64,000 nucleotides of DNA from Ruminococcus sp. (GTDB taxonomy: Bacteria; Bacillota; Clostridia; Oscillospirales; Acutalibacteraceae). The DNA lies in contig JALFTC010000045.1 of assembly GCA_022779485.1 (NCBI GenBank), forward strand, positions 1-64,000, given 5' to 3'. The notes under the pieces are model-generated. The model saw nothing but the letters and a program-made list of their open reading frames with translations, did not search any database and was not told where the DNA came from. A program made the translations under genes and the position numbers. Of the stretch, positions 32,943-41,263 are shown one piece after another (positions within the stretch are counted from its first letter, which is position 1; each line of letters begins with the position of its first letter).

Positions 32943-33185
32943 CTAAATAGGTTTAGTATTAATCCTTTCAACCTCAATCATCTTTCCGTCCTCTCTGCGA
33001 AGGCTTAATTCATAGCCACGAACAAGAATTTCCATAGGGTCACCAAGGGGAGCCATCTTTCTAATATATAGGGTAACTCCTTTGGTTATGCCAAAATCCA
33101 TTATTCTTCTCCTGAGAGCCCCCTCACCGTGAACCTTTACAACCCTTAGTGTTGCACCGGGGCGAAAATCGTTGAGTGTTGTCAT
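32943..33185 (-). CDS. feoA: Ferrous iron transport protein A
   Basis: An 80-aa SH3-like protein that partners FeoB. The typical LNDFRPGATLRVVKVHGEGA then RRRIMDFGITKGVTLYIRKM and APLGDPMEILVRGYELSLRR pattern spans the protein. It starts after a GGAGG-like site and heads the feo operon. A metal-regulator-like inverted repeat lies 32 bp upstream. Confidence 0.96.
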   Translation of the reverse strand: MTTLNDFRPGATLRVVKVHGEGALRRRIMDFGITKGVTLYIRKMAPLGDPMEILVRGYELSLRREDGKMIEVERINTKPI

Positions 33186-33216
33186 ATTTCCTCCATATTT
33201 GCAATAAACAATTTGC

Positions 33217-33234
33217 AGTTAGCCATAACTAACT
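33217..33234. promoter_or_regulatory. Inverted repeat AGTTAG-N6-CTAACT upstream of feoA
   Basis: Perfect 6-bp arms at 33217-33222 and 33229-33234. The TTAG..CTAA half-sites resemble operators of the DtxR/IdeR/MntR metal regulators, which often control feo genes. No regulator gene is nearby. Confidence 0.5.
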
Positions 33235-33301
33235 ACATGCTACATTATACATATATATGCTCAATTCGTCAAGTATATTACAACAAAAAACAGAATTTTT
33301 C

Positions 33302-33330
33302 CAAAAAAATACCCCACCGAAGTGGGGTAT
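33302..33330 (-). terminator. Terminator of the carboxyltransferase operon
   Basis: A perfect 9-bp stem ATACCCCAC / GTGGGGTAT with a CGAA loop (33309-33330). On the minus strand it is followed by a run of seven T. It lies 22 bp after the stop of the last gene. Confidence 0.92.
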
Positions 33331-33351
33331 GGTTATATATTAGTATTACAA

Positions 33352-34749
33352 TCAAACAGGATGAATCATATTAGCCTTATCTGCATTGTCGTTAATGCCA
33401 ACCCTTTTGTTGCGACGCTTTTCGAAGAAATCCTTGGCAACCTTTGGGAACATTGCGTAGGAGAGAACATCCTCTTCCTTTTCTGCAAAGGACTCTGCCT
33501 CTTTCTTAAGTGTTTCAAGCTCAGGCTGGAGCAAGTCGGCAGGACGGCATTCGATAGGCTCCATATCGCCGATAATCTTCTTTCTGAACTCAGGGTCGAT
33601 TGGAAGCGGAGTTGTACCGTACTTGCCGGCAACCATATCCTTAAATTCGTTAGTAACCATCTTGTATCTTTCACCCATAATTACATTGAACACAGCCTGT
33701 GTTCCAACAATCTGTGATGATGGAGTAACAAGTGGCGGATAACCTGCGTCCTTACGAACCTCTGGTACTTCCTTCATAACATCAAGGAGCTGATCCTCCT
33801 TGCCTGCCTGCTTAAGCTGTGAAAGCAGGTTTGAAAGCATACCGCCGGGAACCTGATACAGAAGAGCAGATGCGTCTGTTGCAAGCATCTTGGGGTCGAT
33901 AAGACCGCTGTCGATGTACTTCTGTCTAAGTGTCATAAAGTACTCACGAATATCGGCAAGTGCGGCAAGGTCAAGACCTGTGTCGTACTCTGTACCCTGG
34001 AATGCGGCAACAATGGACTCTGTTGCAGAGTGAGATGTGCCGTTTGCAAGGGGTGACATTGCTGTGTCAACAATATCACAGCCGTTTTCAACAGCCTTCA
34101 TAATACACATTGATGAAAGCCCTGCTGTTGCGTGGGTGTGGAGCTGAATTGGAATGTTAACAGCCTTTTTAAGGTCCTTAATAAGGCTTTCGCAGTTGTA
34201 TGGTGTAAGGAGAGCCGCCATATCCTTGATACAGATAGAATCTGCACCGATTGACTCAATCTTCTTGGCGTAGTCAACATAGTACTTGTTGTCAAAAACA
34301 GGACCTGTTGTGTAGCTCATTGCAATCTGTGCGTGAGCGCCTTCCTTTTTGGCAGCCTTAACAGCAGTTTCAAGGTTCTTAATATCGTTAAGTGCGTCAA
34401 AAATTCTGATAATATCAATACCGTTTGCAACTGACTTCTGAACAAAATATTCAAGAACATCATCTGCATAGTGACGGTAGCCAAGCATATTCTGACCACG
34501 GAAAAGCATCTGTAATTTTGTGTTAGGACATTCCTTGCGGATTGTGCGCAGTCTTTCCCATGGGTCCTCATCAAGGAATCTCAGGCAAGCGTCAAATGTA
34601 GCACCGCCCCAGCATTCCAGTGAATAAAAGCCGATTTTATCCAGTTCAGGGAGAATTGGGAGCATATCAGAAAGTGGCATTCTTGTAGCAAGAAGGGACT
34701 GATGTGCATCTCTAAGAACTGTTTCTGTAATTTTTAGTTTCTTAGCCAT
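33352..34749 (-). CDS. Carboxyltransferase subunit (OadA / transcarboxylase 5S / PycB type)
   Basis: A 465-aa TIM-barrel enzyme that transfers CO2 between biotin and a keto acid (oxaloacetate/pyruvate). The motif LRDAHQSLLATRMPLSDMLP, the ECWGGATFDACLRFLDEDPW block and LRGQNMLGY-type region (FRGQNMLGYRHYADDVLEYF) identify the family. The metal-site His pair is in QLHTHATAGL. The C-terminal PYC/OADA conserved domain is present, but there is no fused biotin domain; the biotin carrier is the separate upstream gene. It is the third gene of the operon. Confidence 0.92.
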   Translation of the reverse strand: MAKKLKITETVLRDAHQSLLATRMPLSDMLPILPELDKIGFYSLECWGGATFDACLRFLDEDPWERLRTIRKECPNTKLQMLFRGQNMLGYRHYADDVLEYFVQKSVANGIDIIRIFDALNDIKNLETAVKAAKKEGAHAQIAMSYTTGPVFDNKYYVDYAKKIESIGADSICIKDMAALLTPYNCESLIKDLKKAVNIPIQLHTHATAGLSSMCIMKAVENGCDIVDTAMSPLANGTSHSATESIVAAFQGTEYDTGLDLAALADIREYFMTLRQKYIDSGLIDPKMLATDASALLYQVPGGMLSNLLSQLKQAGKEDQLLDVMKEVPEVRKDAGYPPLVTPSSQIVGTQAVFNVIMGERYKMVTNEFKDMVAGKYGTTPLPIDPEFRKKIIGDMEPIECRPADLLQPELETLKKEAESFAEKEEDVLSYAMFPKVAKDFFEKRRNKRVGINDNADKANMIHPV

Positions 34750-34771
34750 TTTAATCTTCCTTCCCTGTTAA

Positions 34772-35122
34772 TCAGCCGATTGTAAGCATTACCTTGCCTG
34801 AATCAACAGATTCGCCCTTTGATACAACAACAGAAGTAACTGTACCTGAGCAAGGAGCATTGATTTCGTTTTCCATCTTCATAGCCTCGAGGATAATAAC
34901 TGTGTCGCCCTCGTTTACCTTTGCACCGTTAGCAACCTTAACATCAACAACTGTGCCGGGCATTGGAGCAGTAACAGGTGTACCCTCGCCCTGTGCAGGT
35001 GCAGCAGGAGCCGGTGCAGGAGCAGCAGGAGCAGAAACAGGAGTAGAAGCGACAGAACCGCCAACCTCTTCTACCTGAACATCATATGTTGTACCGTTAA
35101 CTGTAATCTTTAAATTTTTCAT
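34772..35122 (-). CDS. Biotin carboxyl carrier subunit
   Basis: A 116-aa biotin carrier. The C-terminal lipoyl/biotinyl domain has the biotinylation site EAMKMEN (Lys about 86) flanked by [21 protein letters not shown] Pro/Ala linker ([14 protein letters not shown]) connects it to a short N-terminal segment, [16 protein letters not shown]. This plan matches the 1.3S subunit of transcarboxylase and the gamma/biotin subunits of decarboxylase pumps. It sits between the two carboxyltransferase subunits. Confidence 0.95.
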   Translation of the reverse strand: MKNLKITVNGTTYDVQVEEVGGSVASTPVSAPAAPAPAPAAPAQGEGTPVTAPMPGTVVDVKVANGAKVNEGDTVIILEAMKMENEINAPCSGTVTSVVVSKGESVDSGKVMLTIG

Positions 35123-35146
35123 AATTAGTTCCCCTTTGATTGTATT

Positions 35147-36442
35147 TTATCCGATTGTGGAATGTTTCTTTGGAAGTGTTGTCATTCTCTTGCTCATAAG
35201 CATTGTAACAGCCTGAGCGAGGACAGTTCTAAGTTCTTCCGTAGTAACAATATTTTCAATAACACCGTCTTCAGCGGCTTTAAATGCAGAAAGGTTTTCC
35301 TGTGCAAAAGCCTTTGCAGCATTTTCCTGCTCAGCAACAGGAATCTCCATCCTTTCAGGAGCCATAAGGTAAGCGGCAGCCATTTCGTTGAGAGGAGAAA
35401 CAACAGCATCAGGTAAAGCAACTGTAAGGTCTGTCATAGCCCCTGTACCAGCCATTGCAATGTAAACAGGTCCAACAGCCTTGCCCGTAATTACTGTAAT
35501 CTTTGTTGTTGTAGCCTCAGCATAAGCGTTAGTTACTGATGTTGCGGCTGAAAGGCAATTAAAGCCTTCGCTGTTTAGGAAAGTGATAACAGGAATTGAG
35601 AAAGCGTCGCAGAAAGAAACAAGCTTTGTGATTTTCTTTCCGTCAGGCTTTTCAAGTAAACCGCCCTTTGTCTGAACGATACCAACAACCTCACCCTGGA
35701 GTCTTGCAAAGCCAACCTTGGCAGTTTCTCCAATGTGGTCATAAAGCTTTACATCAGAGCCACAGTCCATAGTTGCACAAACAACGCACTGTGGGTCGGC
35801 CTCAGGAGCATTTTCCTCGGCACAAGGAGCTGTTGAAAGGTTGTTTGACGGCAGATAAAGGAGAAGTTCCTTTGCCTTTTGGAGTGCGTCGTCCTTGTCG
35901 TCAGCCATCATTGCAACAGAACAGTTGCAACCCTCATCATCTGCTGTGTTAACAGAGATAACTGCATCCTTTACCTTGATTACAAAGTCAGCAGAAGATG
36001 CTGTAATAGCGGAAGTACCAAGGCAGTCTGAAAGAACAACAGAAATCTGCGGAACAACACCTGAAAGTGTGCTTGCAGCATTAAGTACAGTACCGTAAGC
36101 TGTGAGTAGTTCGTTGCCTTCCTTTAGCTTACCTCCCAGGCTGTCATAGATACCAACAACCGGTGCACCGTTCTTTAGTGCCAAATCATAAACCTTCTTT
36201 AGTTTAGCTGCCTGAGCCTTGCTCATTGCACCCTTTGCAATGTCAATGTTCTGACAAAAAGCATAGCAAGGCATACCGTTAACGGAGCCATAGCCTGCAA
36301 CAGCCTCGGCATAGTTGTCGCCTGACTTTGCATATGTGTCAATTTCAATAAAGCTGTCATCATCAAAAAATTCTGTAATCACCTTGTAGGCAGATGTGTT
36401 GACGATTTCAGCCTTAGCCTGAGTCATCTTTTCTGTACTCAT
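35147..36442 (-). CDS. Acyl-CoA carboxyltransferase subunit (MmdA/12S-like, short)
   Basis: A 431-aa carboxyltransferase of the crotonase superfamily. An N-terminal half (DDDSFIEIDTYAKSGDNYAE, then GYGSVNGMPCYAF and LGGKLKEGNELLTAYGTVLN) and a C-terminal half (FARLQGEVVGIVQTKGGLLE, then FLNSEGFNCLSAATSVTNAY) are both present. Usual MmdA/12S subunits are about 510 aa, so this one is shorter, mainly between the halves. Start 36442 is chosen from GAGG and the following MSTEKMTQAKAE. It is the first gene of the operon. The substrate acyl-CoA cannot be read from the sequence. Confidence 0.85.
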   Translation of the reverse strand: MSTEKMTQAKAEIVNTSAYKVITEFFDDDSFIEIDTYAKSGDNYAEAVAGYGSVNGMPCYAFCQNIDIAKGAMSKAQAAKLKKVYDLALKNGAPVVGIYDSLGGKLKEGNELLTAYGTVLNAASTLSGVVPQISVVLSDCLGTSAITASSADFVIKVKDAVISVNTADDEGCNCSVAMMADDKDDALQKAKELLLYLPSNNLSTAPCAEENAPEADPQCVVCATMDCGSDVKLYDHIGETAKVGFARLQGEVVGIVQTKGGLLEKPDGKKITKLVSFCDAFSIPVITFLNSEGFNCLSAATSVTNAYAEATTTKITVITGKAVGPVYIAMAGTGAMTDLTVALPDAVVSPLNEMAAAYLMAPERMEIPVAEQENAAKAFAQENLSAFKAAEDGVIENIVTTEELRTVLAQAVTMLMSKRMTTLPKKHSTIG

Positions 36443-36603
36443 CTCTATTCCTCGCTTTCCTGTATTTTTACCAAATGCCGATTTTTGCAAAAAAACTGTT
36501 AAAAGATGTACAATTTTCAACTGGCATTTAATCTGCACTTAGTATTATTTAATAAAATACTACACAAATCATTATATCCCAAAAAGGGCATAAATACAAG
36601 AAA
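36443..36603. other. Intergenic region upstream of the carboxyltransferase operon
   Basis: About 160 bp without a gene. It holds an imperfect AT-rich inverted repeat (AGTATT ... AATACT at 36541-36561). I could not find a convincing -35/-10 pair, though the operon promoter must lie here. Confidence 0.4.
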
Positions 36604-36635
36604 AAAGTGTGCAAAGATTAATTTTTGCACACTTT
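36604..36635 (-). terminator. Terminator of the M50-scpAB-dacF-rluB operon
   Basis: A perfect 12-bp stem AAAGTGTGCAAA (36604-36615) / TTTGCACACTTT (36624-36635). On the minus strand it ends in TTTTTTC. It lies about 200 bp after the rluB-type stop. Confidence 0.88.
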
Positions 36636-36737
36636 AAATAATAGTTTAGGATTAATAATTGAATTATTGTTAAATTGCCTAAAACAAATAGGAACAATAT
36701 TCGCCAAAATGTCAACTAATTCCGAGCTACCACTATG

Positions 36738-36845
36738 TTATGCCGACCACCACACTGTCATGACCGGCTTGTCGAGGAATCCCCTGCCTTTACCGCTCAT
36801 TTTATTAGTGAAATCATCCAAGCCGGTCTTTAGTCCTTTAAACAA
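36738..36845 (-). CDS. Possible 35-aa small protein after the rluB-like gene
   Basis: A frame starting with TTG at 36845 (overlapping the rluB-like stop) reads FKGLKTGLDDFTNKMSGKGR, then GFLDKPVMTVWWSA and stops at 36738. Another possible start is the internal ATG (MSGKGRG). It lies between the rluB-like gene and the operon terminator, so it is transcribed. There is no clear ribosome site, so coding is uncertain; otherwise this stretch holds nothing recognisable. Confidence 0.3.
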   Translation of the reverse strand: MFKGLKTGLDDFTNKMSGKGRGFLDKPVMTVWWSA

Positions 36846-37590
36846 TATGAGAAGATGGATTTGGGTTTGCCACCAGCTTGTCGATTTCCTTTTGGGTAAG
36901 GTCACGCCAATCCCCTGTTTTCAGCATACCCAGTTTTACTGTGCCGATTGCTGTCCTTTTCAGCCTTGCAACCTCAAGTCCAAGCTGTTCGCACATTTTT
37001 CTGATTTGACGGTTTCTGCCCTCGTGGAGCAAAATTTCCAGCACAACTCTGCCCTCCTGACGGGTGATTACTCGCACCTCACAGGGCTTAGTTTTGTAGC
37101 CGTCAATGGTCATTCCCATCATCATCTGTGTAATCTGCTCGTCGGTAATTTTGGGGCGAACAGTTACACGGTACACCTTGTAGATGTCCTTCTTGGGGTG
37201 GGTAACAGTGTTTGCAAATTCTCCGTCATTTGTCATCAGCAGAAGTCCCTCGCTGTCCCTGTCAAGTCTGCCAACGGGATAAATCCTTTCGTCAATGTCA
37301 GTAATCAGCTCTGCAACACACTTTCTGCCCATTTCATCACTCATAGTTGTAACATAACCACGGGGCTTGTGGAGCATAATATACCTTTTTTTCGGCATTG
37401 CAGTACCCTTTATCCTCTGTCCCTTAACAAAAACCTTGTCGTTTACAGGGTCAACCTTGTCGCCGATTTGGGCAACTCTGCCGTTTACCTTAACACTTCC
37501 CTGTCTTATTAAATCCTCTGATTTTCTACGGGAAGCCACACCGCAGTCTGCCATCATTTTTTGCAGTCTTACTAATTCTTTTTTAGCCAT
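36838..37590 (-). CDS. Pseudouridine synthase, RsuA/RluB family
   Basis: A 250-aa rRNA pseudouridine synthase. The N-terminal S4 domain reads LVRLQKMMADCGVASRRKSE and the catalytic motif is YPVGRLDRDSEGLLLMTNDG with the nucleophile Asp. The C-terminal part includes HEGRNRQIRKMCEQLGLEVA. RluB in other Firmicutes modifies 23S rRNA; the exact target here is inferred. The start at ATG 37590 overlaps the dacF-type stop as TAATG, so translation is coupled. A neighbouring scpAB and rluB order is common in Firmicutes. Confidence 0.93.
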   Translation of the reverse strand: MAKKELVRLQKMMADCGVASRRKSEDLIRQGSVKVNGRVAQIGDKVDPVNDKVFVKGQRIKGTAMPKKRYIMLHKPRGYVTTMSDEMGRKCVAELITDIDERIYPVGRLDRDSEGLLLMTNDGEFANTVTHPKKDIYKVYRVTVRPKITDEQITQMMMGMTIDGYKTKPCEVRVITRQEGRVVLEILLHEGRNRQIRKMCEQLGLEVARLKRTAIGTVKLGMLKTGDWRDLTQKEIDKLVANPNPSSHIV

Positions 37591-38696
37591 TAAAACAATC
37601 CTTTTATAAACTCCCAAAAACCACTTTGGGTTGTTTTGTATTCTATATTTTCATCGTAATATATTGTTGATTTGTCAATCACTCTGCCGTTTTTGCAGTA
37701 AAGCACAAGCCCTGCCCTGTCCCCCTTATTTATGGGGGCATATGCAAAGGGGTCGACTAAAATTTTCAGTGTAATTTTGTCCTTTTTGCTGTTTGTGATA
37801 AAGCTTTTTCCCTCAATATTCAGCTTTACAAAATCCTTTTCTCCACCAACCACACTTTGGGTTATGGTTTTCTTTGAGAAAGCTTGACTGTGCACCTTAG
37901 AAAAGCCGTATTCATAAAGGGATGTGTGATCCTCCCAGTCGTTTCGGTCATTTAGTGTAACTGCAATAAGTGTTACACCGTTTTTCCGAGATGCAGTAAC
38001 AAGGCATCTTCCTGCACTTTGGGTATAGCCTGTTTTTCCGCTGATACAGTACTCATAGGAAGAAAGGAGTCTGTTGTGGTTTTGATATGTAACCGCTTTG
38101 TCCTTTGGACTTACAAAGCTGACTGTACGAGAAACACTACCGCTGATTTCACAAAACTTTTTATTCTTCAGGCACTCCTTCATCAGCAAAGCCATATCAT
38201 AGGCTGTGCTGTAATGATTTTTGTCGTCAAGTCCCGAGGGTGTTACAAAGTTTGTGTTCTTCATACCAATCTTCTCTGCCCTGCTGTTCATCAGCTTTGC
38301 AAAATTCTCTTTACTTCCCGCCAAAGAAACAGCCGAACAGGTGGATGCGTCATTACCTGAGGGCAACAGCATACCAACACACAAATCCTCAAGACGGAGC
38401 TTTTCCCCCACCTTTAGGTACATTGAACTGCCCTTTTCAATCATATTTTCCTTAAAGGTTACAACCCTGTTGTCCTTTTTGGCACTTTCCAACGTCAAAA
38501 GTGAGGTCATCAGCTTTGTGGTTGACGCCATTTTCAGCCTTGTGTTCATATTGTGGCTGTAAAGCACCTTTCCGTTGTCTGCGCATATGAGCACAGATGC
38601 CTGTGCAGAGGTTGAAAGTTCACCGGCAAAGCCGTCCGTTACAGATATTGCAAAAAGAAAGATACAGGAAAAAATCACAGCAACAAATTTTTTCAT
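37590..38696 (-). CDS. D-alanyl-D-alanine carboxypeptidase (DacF/PBP5 type)
   Basis: A 368-aa serine peptidase that trims peptidoglycan stem peptides outside the membrane. It begins with a signal peptide (MKKFVAVIFSCIFLFAISVT). The three active-site motifs are SxxK in MASTTKLMTSLL (Ser58 region), SGN in LPSGNDAST, and KTG in SGKTGYTQSAGRC. The C-terminal beta domain and final helix (SGFWEFIKGLF) resemble the amphipathic anchor of PBP5 enzymes. In sporulating relatives DacF acts in spore cortex formation; its place next to ytfJ fits this. Length normal. Confidence 0.93.
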   Translation of the reverse strand: MKKFVAVIFSCIFLFAISVTDGFAGELSTSAQASVLICADNGKVLYSHNMNTRLKMASTTKLMTSLLTLESAKKDNRVVTFKENMIEKGSSMYLKVGEKLRLEDLCVGMLLPSGNDASTCSAVSLAGSKENFAKLMNSRAEKIGMKNTNFVTPSGLDDKNHYSTAYDMALLMKECLKNKKFCEISGSVSRTVSFVSPKDKAVTYQNHNRLLSSYEYCISGKTGYTQSAGRCLVTASRKNGVTLIAVTLNDRNDWEDHTSLYEYGFSKVHSQAFSKKTITQSVVGGEKDFVKLNIEGKSFITNSKKDKITLKILVDPFAYAPINKGDRAGLVLYCKNGRVIDKSTIYYDENIEYKTTQSGFWEFIKGLF

Positions 38697-38758
38697 AAAA
38701 TCACCTCATAAAAGGTTATGATATGAAAAAATCTTTATTCACAGGGATTTACTGACAA

Positions 38759-39196
38759 TTATTCCTCTGCCTCGCTGTCGTCAACAGTAATTACAGGTGT
38801 TTTGTCAGTTTTGTCCTTATTACCCTTTTTGTCCTTTTTAAAGAAGCCTGTCACCTTATCAAAAACATCGGGAACCATTGCAAGAGCCTTGTCAAGAGTA
38901 CCGTCATTTTCTCCAACGCCAATCATCTTCACTTCGCCCCTGTTTACTGTAAGGAAACCTACAGGGTTGATGGTAATTCCGGCACCTGAACCACCGCCAA
39001 AGCAGTTTTTGCCGTCCTTTTTTGACGGAAAATCAGAACCACCGCTGGCAAAGCCGTAGCTAACCTTGGAAACAGGCACAATTACAGTTCCGTCAGGAGT
39101 TGTAATGGGGTCGCCGATAATGGTGTTAACATCCACCATTTCCTTTATTTTTTGCATTGTAACGCCCATCAGGCTTTCAATAGGATGTTCACTCAT
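38759..39196 (-). CDS. ytfJ: GerW family sporulation protein YtfJ
   Basis: A 145-aa GerW/YtfJ protein. HPIESLMGVTMQKIKEMVDV, then GDPITTPDGTVIVPVSKVSY and GGGSGAGITINPVGFLTVNR are the conserved parts. Family members are made in the forespore and are needed for normal germination in Bacillus. The gene follows the DUF2953 gene, as in B. subtilis (ytfI-ytfJ), supporting both calls. Confidence 0.95.
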   Translation of the reverse strand: MSEHPIESLMGVTMQKIKEMVDVNTIIGDPITTPDGTVIVPVSKVSYGFASGGSDFPSKKDGKNCFGGGSGAGITINPVGFLTVNRGEVKMIGVGENDGTLDKALAMVPDVFDKVTGFFKKDKKGNKDKTDKTPVITVDDSEAEE

Positions 39197-39220
39197 AGCA
39201 ATTCTCCTTATTAAAATTTC

Positions 39221-39856
39221 TTAAAATTTCATTTTGATATATGTTTTTAACGCTCTAAACAGAGCCTTTAATGCGATTATTATAATGTGTATTATTCTGA
39301 TTGTGCAAAAAGCATAAGCATATGCTGTGGTTTTGCTGTCCTCGCTAAAATCACACTGCACATCAACAGTATAGTCCTCAATATTCAGGGAGTTGTAAAG
39401 TCTGCCCATAAGTGGATAAACCACAGCGCAGGCAGTTCCGTAGCCAAGGGCCGTATCGCTTGCATCTTCACCGCCAACGGTAATTTTCACTTCAACATTG
39501 TGTATTACAAGTCGGTTGAAAAATCCTTTGAGAACACCCTTGGACAAAGCCAAAAGCTCCTTTAAAATATCCAAAAGTCCGGAAAGTCCCTTTTTATCCC
39601 AAAGTTGTTTTATAGGACTCTTAGACTGCTTTTTATCTTTTTCCTGTTTTTTATCCGTCTTTTTCTTTTTGGGATAGGACTTCTTCTTTGGGTTTTTCTT
39701 TTTAGCCTTTTTTTCCGCAGGAAATTTGAATTTCAGGAAAAACACCTTAACTATCACAAGTGGCTTTTCCTCATATTTTGCCGTCAATTTCACATTAAAA
39801 AGGGAAAGTAAAAAAAGCACTAAAAATATCAATAGTATTATGGCAAGTACAGTCAT
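39221..39856 (-). CDS. DUF2953 family protein (YtfI-like)
   Basis: A 211-aa protein with an N-terminal membrane segment (LAIILLIFLVLFLLSLFNVK), a very Lys-rich stretch at 55-85, and a C-terminal conserved part including NRLVIHNVEVKITVGGEDAS then DTALGYGTACAVVYPLMGRL. This is the pattern of DUF2953 (YtfI), which is linked with sporulation genes. The biochemical role is unknown. It lies 2 bp from scpB and 24 bp from ytfJ. Confidence 0.85.
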   Translation of the reverse strand: MTVLAIILLIFLVLFLLSLFNVKLTAKYEEKPLVIVKVFFLKFKFPAEKKAKKKNPKKKSYPKKKKTDKKQEKDKKQSKSPIKQLWDKKGLSGLLDILKELLALSKGVLKGFFNRLVIHNVEVKITVGGEDASDTALGYGTACAVVYPLMGRLYNSLNIEDYTVDVQCDFSEDSKTTAYAYAFCTIRIIHIIIIALKALFRALKTYIKMKF

Positions 39857-39858
39857 TA

Positions 39859-40473
39859 TTATTCCTCAACTGCCATTTCGATAATCTCCTTTGGAGTTCC
39901 TGTTATGGTATCCTCTGAATTTTCCTTTTCGCTGATATTTTCCTCAGAATTTTCCTCTTTGTCGGACTGAGGTATGGTTGGTAATTCCTCAATAGAGCTT
40001 ATGTTAAAGCACCTTAGGAAGTTTTCCGTTGTACCGTAAAGGAGTGGTCTGCCGGGGAGTTCAAGTCTGCCCCTTTCCTCAATCAAGCCCTTTATTGTAA
40101 GGGAGCCGATAACACCGGAGCAGTCAACACCACGAATTTGCTCCACAAATGCCTTGGTAACAGGCTGGTTGTAGGCAATTACTGCCAGCACCTCCATAGC
40201 CGCCTGTGAAAGTGGCTTTTTGCGGTTTAAGTCCATAACCCTGCGTATTTGCTCCTCGTACTCCTTGTGGGTTACAAACTGGTAGCTATCCTTGTAGCGC
40301 ATAATTTTAAAGCCGTGATTTTGGGAATTAAACTCCTCTGTAAGCTCCTCAAGGAGCTTTTCCGCTTTCTTTGGTGTTAGTTCAAGAGCTTCACCAATTC
40401 TTGAAATTTCCACAGACTCACCTGCGGCAAAAAGTATTGCCTCAACTGCCCTTTTCATTTCTTCATTATTCAT
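39859..40473 (-). CDS. scpB: Segregation and condensation protein B
   Basis: A 204-aa winged-helix protein that bridges ScpA in the SMC-ScpAB condensin. It has KRAVEAILFAAGESVEISRI at the N-terminus and QPVTKAFVEQIRGVDCSGVI then LYGTTENFLRCFNISSIEEL. The C-terminal 40 residues are Glu/Ser-rich and probably disordered. It follows scpA by 19 bp. Confidence 0.96.
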   Translation of the reverse strand: MNNEEMKRAVEAILFAAGESVEISRIGEALELTPKKAEKLLEELTEEFNSQNHGFKIMRYKDSYQFVTHKEYEEQIRRVMDLNRKKPLSQAAMEVLAVIAYNQPVTKAFVEQIRGVDCSGVIGSLTIKGLIEERGRLELPGRPLLYGTTENFLRCFNISSIEELPTIPQSDKEENSEENISEKENSEDTITGTPKEIIEMAVEE

Positions 40474-40492
40474 ATAATATTCCTCAAAAGAA

Positions 40493-41263
40493 TTAAATCA
40501 TTCTAACTTCTGCGTTGTCACCTTCGCCATCAACCCTTACACGCTTGCCCTTAACAAGCTCAAGGACAGCAAGAAATGTGGCTACAAGCTCACTTTTACC
40601 GTTGGCGGCTTCAAAAAGGGTGCTGTACTTTACTGTGTTGCCCTTGTACAGCTTTCGCATAACGGTAATAATTTTGGAGGAAACAGAAACAATCTTCCTG
40701 CTGACAATCCCCGAAAAAGCCTCCTTTGGCGGCGGTAGCTTTGCCTTTCCTCTGCCCACAGCGGAAATGTAACCCTTGGCTATGTCAAAGGGGTCGTGAC
40801 TTCTGTCGTAGGTTGTGTCAAAGTTCATTTTGCTTGGCTCTTTTGTGAAGTAACCAAAGCTGATTTCATCCGACAGCATCAAGGCTATCTCCTTGCAAAG
40901 CTGATACTCAATGAGCTGACCGGTAAGTTCCTTTTTAAGTTCCTCCGCCTCTTCCTCATACTTTGGAAGTAACATAACCGACTTGATGTAAACCAGTCTG
41001 CTCGCCATCTGCAAAAATTCAGAGGCTATGTCCATTTCTTCCTCTTGCATAATCTTAATCTGCTCCAAATACTGGTCGATTAAGTCGGAGATTACAATGT
41101 CGCAAATGTCAATTTTGTTCTTTGCAATCAGTGTCAGGAGCAAATCAAGAGGTCCGTCAAACACATCTGTGTGGTAGAGTAGCTTGTGATTATCCTCACC
41201 GTACTCACCGCTTGACGGATTTATGCCCACCGGAGTTTTTTCATTTACTATACTGTCCATCAT
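40493..41263 (-). CDS. scpA: Segregation and condensation protein A
   Basis: A 256-aa kleisin subunit of the SMC complex. VFDGPLDLLLTLIAKNKIDI is the hallmark N-terminal motif, followed by SEFLQMASRLVYIKSVMLLP. The C-terminal winged helix ends with RVRVDGEGDNAEVRMI. The start is placed at ATG 41263, which overlaps the stop of the M50 protease gene as TAATG; a GTG at 41275 is less likely because it has no ribosome site. Confidence 0.95.
   Translation of the reverse strand: MMDSIVNEKTPVGINPSSGEYGEDNHKLLYHTDVFDGPLDLLLTLIAKNKIDICDIVISDLIDQYLEQIKIMQEEEMDIASEFLQMASRLVYIKSVMLLPKYEEEAEELKKELTGQLIEYQLCKEIALMLSDEISFGYFTKEPSKMNFDTTYDRSHDPFDIAKGYISAVGRGKAKLPPPKEAFSGIVSRKIVSVSSKIITVMRKLYKGNTVKYSTLFEAANGKSELVATFLAVLELVKGKRVRVDGEGDNAEVRMI

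Noticed and set aside
33352-36442. A complete oxaloacetate or methylmalonyl-CoA decarboxylase sodium pump
   Set aside because: The membrane beta subunit and the small delta/gamma membrane subunit are not encoded next to the three genes found.
36625-37512. A 295-aa plus-strand frame
   Set aside because: It lies antisense to the clear RluB-type gene and its composition is that of a shadow frame.
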